This document shows, one piece after another, positions 59,356 through 64,000 of a stretch of DNA of 64,000 nucleotides; positions within the stretch are counted from its first letter, which is position 1, and each line of letters begins with the position of its first letter. The stretch is from PALSA-894 sp963734185. GTDB lineage: Bacteria; Pseudomonadota; Alphaproteobacteria; Rhizobiales; Xanthobacteraceae. Below the pieces are notes generated by a model. The model was not told where the DNA came from. It was given only the letters and a program-made list of their open reading frames with translations, and did not search any database. The translations under genes were made by a program, and so were the position numbers. Location of the stretch: positions 2,852,001 to 2,916,000 of the forward strand of contig CAVTGA010000002.1 of the NCBI GenBank assembly GCA_963734185.1. The letters run 5' to 3'.

Positions 59356-61236
59356 ATGAAGACAGCGATCGCCACGGTATGCCTGAGCGGAACCCTCGAC
59401 GAGAAACTCGACGCGATCGCGGCGGCCGGTTTCCGCAGCGTCGAGATTTTCGAGAATGACCTCCTTTCTTTCGCCGGAACCAATATCGACGCGCGCAACA
59501 TGTGCGCCGATCTTGGGCTCGATGTGGTCACTTTCCAACCGTTCCGCGACTTCGAGGGGTTGCCCGAGCCGCAGCGCGCCCGGGCTTTCGCTCGTGCCGA
59601 GCGCAAGTTCGACGTGATGGGCGAGCTCGGCTGCGACCTGCTGCTGGTGTGTTCCAACGTGTCGCCGGGCGCGCTCGGCGGCATCGACCGGGCGGCCGCC
59701 GATCTGCATGAACTCGGCGAGCGTGCCGCAAGACGAGGCCTGCGTGTCGGGTTCGAGGCGCTGGCCTGGGGCCGTCACGTCAATGACTATCGCGATGCCT
59801 GGGAAATCGTGCGCCGCGCCGATCACCCGGCCATCGGACTTGTGCTGGACACGTTCCATATGTTCGCGTGCAACACCGACCTGAACGCAATCCGTTCGAT
59901 CCCGCGCGACCGGATTTTCCTGGTTCAGGTGGCGGATGCACCCAAGCTCGACATGGACGTGCTGCAATGGAGCCGCCATTTCCGCAACATGCCGGGGCAA
60001 GGCGATCTGCCGCTGCTCGACTTCATGACGGCGTTGCAGGCGACCGGCTACGATGGCCTTGTCTCGCTCGAAATCTTCAACGACCAATTCCGTGCCGGCT
60101 CCGCGCGCGCGGTCGCGGTCGATGGGCACCGCTCGCTCATTTATCTGCTCGATCAGTTGCGGCGTCGGACCGGAATCATCGCGCCGGGCGCCTCGGCGCT
60201 GCCCGATCGTGCACGCTGCCACGGCGTCGAGTTCATCGAGTTCGCGATCGACGAGGCGAGCGCACCCGATTTCACGCAGCTCTTGACCGGCCTCGGCTTC
60301 CGCCGCACGGGCCAGCACAAATCCAAGGCGGTGACACGCTGGCAGCAGGGCGACATCAATCTCGTGGTCAATACCGAGAAGGAAGGTTTCGCGCATTCCT
60401 TCAACATCACCCACGGAACTTCCGTATGCGCCATCGCACTGCGCGTCGACGATGCGGCCGCGACGCTCGATCGCGCGCAACGGCTGCTCGACCGCCCGTT
60501 CCACCAGGCCGTCGGCCCGGGCGAACTCGACATCCCGGCTGTGCGTGGCCTCGGCGGCAGTCTCGTCTATTTCGTGGATAAGATGTCCGAGCTCGGCAAG
60601 CTGTGGCAGGTCGATTTCGATCCCATTGGGGGCCGACAGCCCGATGCAGCCGCTCTGACGGTGGTCGATCACATCTCGCAGTCGATGCGCTACGAGGAAA
60701 TGCTGAGCTGGCTCCTGTTCTACACCTCGCTGCTCGATGTGAAGAAGACGCCCGAGCAGGACGTCCTCGATCCGGGCGGCGTGGTGCGCAGCCAGGTGAT
60801 CGAGACCGAGGATGGCAGCCTGCGCATCGCGCTCAACGGCTCGCAGGCCGCGCGCACGCAGTCGTCGCGATTCCTGTCGGAGTTCTTCGGCTCGGGCGTG
60901 CAGCATATCGCGCTCGCCAGCCGCGACGTCTTCGCCACCGCCGCCTCGCTCATATCCGCGGGCGTCGAGCTACTGCCGATTCCGGAAAATTACTACGACG
61001 ACATCGAGGCGAAGTGGGACTTGGCACCCGAGTTGCTCGACCGCCTGCGTCAAAACAATATTCTCTATGACCGCGAAGGAGATGCGGAATATCTGCAGCT
61101 GTATACGCCGAGCTTCGAGGACCGGTTTTTCTTCGAGATCGTCGAGCGGCGCGGCTACCGCGGTTTCGGGGCCGCCAACGCATCGATCCGCCTCGCCGCT
61201 CAGACCAGGCTCGCACGCCACTCGGACGCGCCGTAG
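59356..61236 (+). CDS. 3-dehydroshikimate dehydratase fused to an HPPD-like domain (QuiC1-type)
   Basis: 626-residue two-domain protein. The N-terminal TIM barrel (about 1-270) is a sugar-phosphate-isomerase-like dehydroshikimate dehydratase, with metal ligands Glu134 (FEALAW), Asp165 (LDTFHMF), Gln191 (VQVADA) and Glu239 (SLEIFND). The C-terminal part (about 290-610) is a VOC/HPPD-like domain with the iron facial triad His439 (VDHISQS), His517 (VQHIAL) and Glu594 (FFEIVERR). Converts 3-dehydroshikimate to protocatechuate; the role of the HPPD part is unclear. In the liv operon, suggesting quinate/shikimate-type uptake and use. Confidence 0.88.
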   Translation: MKTAIATVCLSGTLDEKLDAIAAAGFRSVEIFENDLLSFAGTNIDARNMCADLGLDVVTFQPFRDFEGLPEPQRARAFARAERKFDVMGELGCDLLLVCSNVSPGALGGIDRAAADLHELGERAARRGLRVGFEALAWGRHVNDYRDAWEIVRRADHPAIGLVLDTFHMFACNTDLNAIRSIPRDRIFLVQVADAPKLDMDVLQWSRHFRNMPGQGDLPLLDFMTALQATGYDGLVSLEIFNDQFRAGSARAVAVDGHRSLIYLLDQLRRRTGIIAPGASALPDRARCHGVEFIEFAIDEASAPDFTQLLTGLGFRRTGQHKSKAVTRWQQGDINLVVNTEKEGFAHSFNITHGTSVCAIALRVDDAAATLDRAQRLLDRPFHQAVGPGELDIPAVRGLGGSLVYFVDKMSELGKLWQVDFDPIGGRQPDAAALTVVDHISQSMRYEEMLSWLLFYTSLLDVKKTPEQDVLDPGGVVRSQVIETEDGSLRIALNGSQAARTQSSRFLSEFFGSGVQHIALASRDVFATAASLISAGVELLPIPENYYDDIEAKWDLAPELLDRLRQNNILYDREGDAEYLQLYTPSFEDRFFFEIVERRGYRGFGAANASIRLAAQTRLARHSDAP

Positions 61237-61420
61237 GTATTGCCGGCGCCGGAACTGTGTCGCGCCTGCGATCTCGACAACCCCGTAGTCAAGGCGGCGG
61301 CGGGTGCGTTAGTCTCGCGCCGGCAGGGCATGCAGCCGGTGTGCGCAAGCGACGTCGCTGCGCGCTGGCAAAGCAACAACAACAAGACTCGGCGCAGGCG
61401 GGTTCGCGAAAGGGAAGCTC

Positions 61421-61903
61421 ATGGCAAAGCTCAACATCAACGGCAAGGTGCGCGACGTGCAGGCCGAGCCTGACACGCCGCTGTTGTGGGTCATCCGCGA
61501 GCAGGTCGGCCTCACCGGCACGAAATACGGCTGCGGCGTCGCGCAATGCGGAGCCTGCTCGGTGCACATCAACGGCGAGCTGCAGCGCGCCTGCTCGGTC
61601 CCGCTCTCGGCCGTGAAGGCGAGCGACAGGATCGTCACCATCGAGGGGCTGTCGGCCAATTCCTCGCATCCGGTGCAGAAGGCCTGGGCTGCAGTCGACG
61701 TGCCGCAATGCGGCTACTGTCAGTCCGGCCAGATCATGGCCGCCGCCGCACTCTTGAAGAAGAAGCCGAAGCCGACCGATGCCGACATCGACGCGGCGAT
61801 GACCAACATCTGCCGCTGCGGAACCTATCAGCGCATCCGCGAGGCGGTGCATCTCGCGGCCGGCACCACGCGTGCCGCCGATCGCGCCAGCCGCAGGTCG
61901 TAA
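61421..61903 (+). CDS. iorA: Isoquinoline 1-oxidoreductase alpha subunit (2Fe-2S protein)
   Basis: 160 residues with two [2Fe-2S] clusters. The N-terminal plant-type cluster has cysteines in KYGCGVAQCGACSVH and C in QRACSVPL; the helical second cluster has CGYCQSGQIM and CRCGTY. This is the electron-transfer subunit of xanthine-oxidase-type enzymes. AGGGAAGC precedes ATG 61421. It pairs with the Mo subunit 12 bases downstream. Located behind the liv/dehydratase operon but with its own 184-base leader. Confidence 0.92.
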   Translation: MAKLNINGKVRDVQAEPDTPLLWVIREQVGLTGTKYGCGVAQCGACSVHINGELQRACSVPLSAVKASDRIVTIEGLSANSSHPVQKAWAAVDVPQCGYCQSGQIMAAAALLKKKPKPTDADIDAAMTNICRCGTYQRIREAVHLAAGTTRAADRASRRS

Positions 61904-61915
61904 GGGAGCAGCCCC

Positions 61916-64000
61916 ATGCAAAAGATGATCTTTGGAAGCGGCCAGCGTCTCTCGCGCCGCAAATTCGTGGTCGGCGCGGCGGCTGCCGCCGGCGGCACGC
62001 TCGCGCTCGGGTTCAAGATGCCCTTCGCCGGCGAGGCGCACGCGCAGAACGGCGCGACCGAGATGAACGTCTGGGTCGCGATCAGGCCCGACGACAGTTG
62101 CGTGATCCGCATCGCGCGTTCCGAGATGGGTCAGGGCACGCTCACCGGGCTTGCCCAGCTCGTCGCCGAAGAGCTCGAATGCGACTGGAACAAGGTGACG
62201 ACCGAGGGCATCTCGCCGGCGCGCAACCTCGCCAGCAAGCGTGCCTGGGGCGAGATGAGCACCGGCGGCTCGCGCGGCATCCGCACCTCGCAGGACTACG
62301 TGCGCCGCGGCGGCGCCGCCGCGCGCATGATGCTGCTGCAGGCCGCGGCCGAGCAGTGGAAGGTGCCGGTCGGCGAAGTCACCGTCGTGAACGGCATCAT
62401 CAGACACGCGGCCTCGAAGCGCACGACGAGCTACGGCAAGGTCGCGGCCGCGGCCGCCAAGCTCGCGCCGCCGGACCTCAAGGCGATCAAGCTGAAGGAC
62501 CCGAAGGACTGGACGATCGCCGGCAAGCCGCTGAAGCGGCTCGACACCGCCGACAAGCTCAACGGCGCGAAGGTCTACGCCATCGACGTGAAGCTGCCCG
62601 GCATGCTCAACGCCGCCATCAAGGACGCGCCGGTGTTCGGCGCGAAGGTCGTGAGCTTCGACGACGCCAAGGTCGCGAAAATGCCGGGCGTGAGGAAGGT
62701 CATGAAGGTGAAGGACACCGCCGTCGCGGTGGTGGCCGACACCTGGTGGCATGCCAAGACCGCGCTCGACGCGCTGCCGGTCACTTGGGACGAGGGCGAC
62801 AACGCCAAGGTTTCCAGCGCCACCATCGCGCAGCGTCTCAACGAGGGGCTCGCCGCGGCCGAGAACAACGGCGAGCGGAGGAACGGCGACGCGCTCGCCG
62901 CGATCGCGGGCGCCGCGAAGAAGGTCGAGGCGACCTATTCGACGCCGTTCCTCGCGCATGCCTGCATGGAAGTGATGAACGCGACCGTTAAGCTCGCGGC
63001 CGACAAGGCCGAGGTGTGGGTGCCGACCCAGAACCTCGAGGCCTCGCTGGCGGCGCTGTCCGAGGAGTCCGGCCTGCCGCTCGCCAAGTGCGAGGTACAC
63101 CGTCACGATCTCGGCGGCGGATTCGGCCGGCGCGGCGGACTGCAGGACTACACCCGGCAGGCGGTCGTGATCGCCAAGGAATTCCCCGGCGTTCCGGTGA
63201 AGCTGATCTGGAGCCGCGAGGAAGACCAGGCGCATGACTTCTTCCGCCCGATCTCGGTATGCAAGATGTCGGCCGGACTCGACGAGAAAGGCGAGCTCGT
63301 CGGCCTGCACGTCCGCTCGTCGGGCCAGTCGATCAACGCCTGGCTCAATCCGGTCGGCATCGTCGGCGGCAAGGACCGCCGTCAGCTGCAAGGCTGGTAC
63401 GAAGAGCCCGGCGACGCGCAGCTCGGCTACACCGTGCCGAACCTGCTGATCGAATACGTGATGCGCAACACGCACGTTCCGGTCGGCCCGTGGCGCGGGG
63501 TCAATACCAATCAGAACGGCCTCTACATGGAGTGCTTCATCGAGGAGTGCGCGCGTGCCGCGGGCAAGGACTCGCTCGAATTCCGCCGCGCCTTGATGAG
63601 CAAGCACCCCAAGCACCTCGCCGTGCTCAACGCGGCGGCCGAGAAGGGCGACTGGGGCAAACCGTTGCCCGCAGGCGTCCATCGCGGCATCGCGCAGTTC
63701 ATGGGCTACGGCAGCTATTCGGCCGCGACCGCGGAAGTCTCGGTCAGCCCGCAGGGCAAGCTGAAAGTTCACCGCATGGTGCTGGCGCTGAACTGCGGGC
63801 ACGCGGTCAATCCCGCCCAGATCGCCGCGCAGGTCGAAGGCTCGGTCGCCTACGGGCTTTCGGCCACGCTCTACGGCGAGTGCAAGGTCGAGAAGGGCCG
63901 CATGGTCGATCTCAACTTCGACTCTTACGAGATCTTGCGCCTTGCCGAGATGCCGAAGGTCGAGACCGTGATCGTCCCGACCTACGACTTCTGGGGCGGC
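61916..64000 (+). CDS. iorB: Isoquinoline 1-oxidoreductase beta subunit (Mo cofactor), 3' end beyond window
   Basis: About 695 residues visible of about 740. Tat signal SRRKFVVGAAAAAGGTLA (twin Arg). Mo-cofactor contacts: ARSEMGQG and GGSRGIRT, the GGGFGRRGG loop and PVGPWRGVNTNQNG. The C-terminus is cut. It hydroxylates N-heteroaromatics such as isoquinoline, or aldehydes in relatives; exported with its Fe-S partner. ATG 61916 has GGGAG upstream, 12 bases after iorA. Confidence 0.92.
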   Translation, partial: MQKMIFGSGQRLSRRKFVVGAAAAAGGTLALGFKMPFAGEAHAQNGATEMNVWVAIRPDDSCVIRIARSEMGQGTLTGLAQLVAEELECDWNKVTTEGISPARNLASKRAWGEMSTGGSRGIRTSQDYVRRGGAAARMMLLQAAAEQWKVPVGEVTVVNGIIRHAASKRTTSYGKVAAAAAKLAPPDLKAIKLKDPKDWTIAGKPLKRLDTADKLNGAKVYAIDVKLPGMLNAAIKDAPVFGAKVVSFDDAKVAKMPGVRKVMKVKDTAVAVVADTWWHAKTALDALPVTWDEGDNAKVSSATIAQRLNEGLAAAENNGERRNGDALAAIAGAAKKVEATYSTPFLAHACMEVMNATVKLAADKAEVWVPTQNLEASLAALSEESGLPLAKCEVHRHDLGGGFGRRGGLQDYTRQAVVIAKEFPGVPVKLIWSREEDQAHDFFRPISVCKMSAGLDEKGELVGLHVRSSGQSINAWLNPVGIVGGKDRRQLQGWYEEPGDAQLGYTVPNLLIEYVMRNTHVPVGPWRGVNTNQNGLYMECFIEECARAAGKDSLEFRRALMSKHPKHLAVLNAAAEKGDWGKPLPAGVHRGIAQFMGYGSYSAATAEVSVSPQGKLKVHRMVLALNCGHAVNPAQIAAQVEGSVAYGLSATLYGECKVEKGRMVDLNFDSYEILRLAEMPKVETVIVPTYDFWGG

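Noticed and set aside
61289..63802. 837-residue minus-strand ORF
   Set aside because: Antisense to iorA/iorB, whose Fe-S and Mo-site motifs are complete on the plus strand.

Overview
The window is a GC-rich chromosomal segment of a free-living alphaproteobacterium, most likely a Rhizobiales member of the Bradyrhizobium / Xanthobacteraceae type. The evidence is the gene families present (Bug/TctABC uptake, NMT1-like ABC importers, a NepR-like protein, CsbD, DUF3618, isoquinoline oxidoreductase), several families of intergenic palindromic repeats of a kind seen in these genomes, and GGAAC-N17-GTT promoters typical of the EcfG general stress response (GSR). There is no phage, transposase, integrase or CRISPR array. 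The species is an inference.

Layout. 1-17.9 kb: loosely linked single genes, namely a partial Bug solute-binding gene, a frameshifted rpoD remnant, a large SBBP/VWD/Ig-like surface protein, an EVE-domain protein, two lytic transglycosylases, a class V aminotransferase, an exported deaminase, a decayed FAD oxidoreductase, several small secreted proteins, a RecD-like helicase, an MFS transporter and a gamma-resorcylate decarboxylase-like amidohydrolase. 17.9-22.5 kb: two micro-genes behind a GSR promoter, a complete tctC-tctB-tctA operon and small membrane proteins. 22.6-25.9 kb: a tRNA with CAU anticodon, a DUF6398 gene, two damaged genes (ATP-dependent DNA ligase, DUF72), and a GSR-type promoter driving a 23-residue membrane peptide and a multi-span membrane protein. 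26-36.3 kb: two divergent operons, each pairing an NMT1-like ABC importer with amidohydrolases or other catabolic enzymes. 36.3-38.5 kb: DUF763 and a YjlB-like cupin.

38.5-45.6 kb is a stress-envelope island: hemolysin III, an orphan NepR-like anti-sigma protein, CsbD, YihY/BrkB, a low-affinity iron permease-like protein, and a four-gene operon (DUF3618, amphipathic repeat protein, holin-X-like, paralogue). Four exact GGAAC-N17-GTT sites sit correctly oriented in front of its transcription units; two more lie in front of the micro-genes at 18.1 kb and 25.8 kb. Together these suggest one EcfG regulon spread over this part of the chromosome.

45.6-64 kb is catabolic: an FAD oxidoreductase, a third NMT1-like ABC importer with a DapA-family aldolase, a GNAT and an NAD-dependent epimerase, a MetE-C-like methyltransferase, a liv-type importer (SBP-M-G-F-H) ending in a 3-dehydroshikimate dehydratase/HPPD-like fusion gene, and the isoquinoline 1-oxidoreductase pair iorA-iorB, the latter cut by the window end. 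The whole picture is of a soil oligotroph with many high-affinity uptake systems for organic acids, N-heterocycles and aromatics. All functional and substrate assignments come from reading the sequence; no database search was possible.
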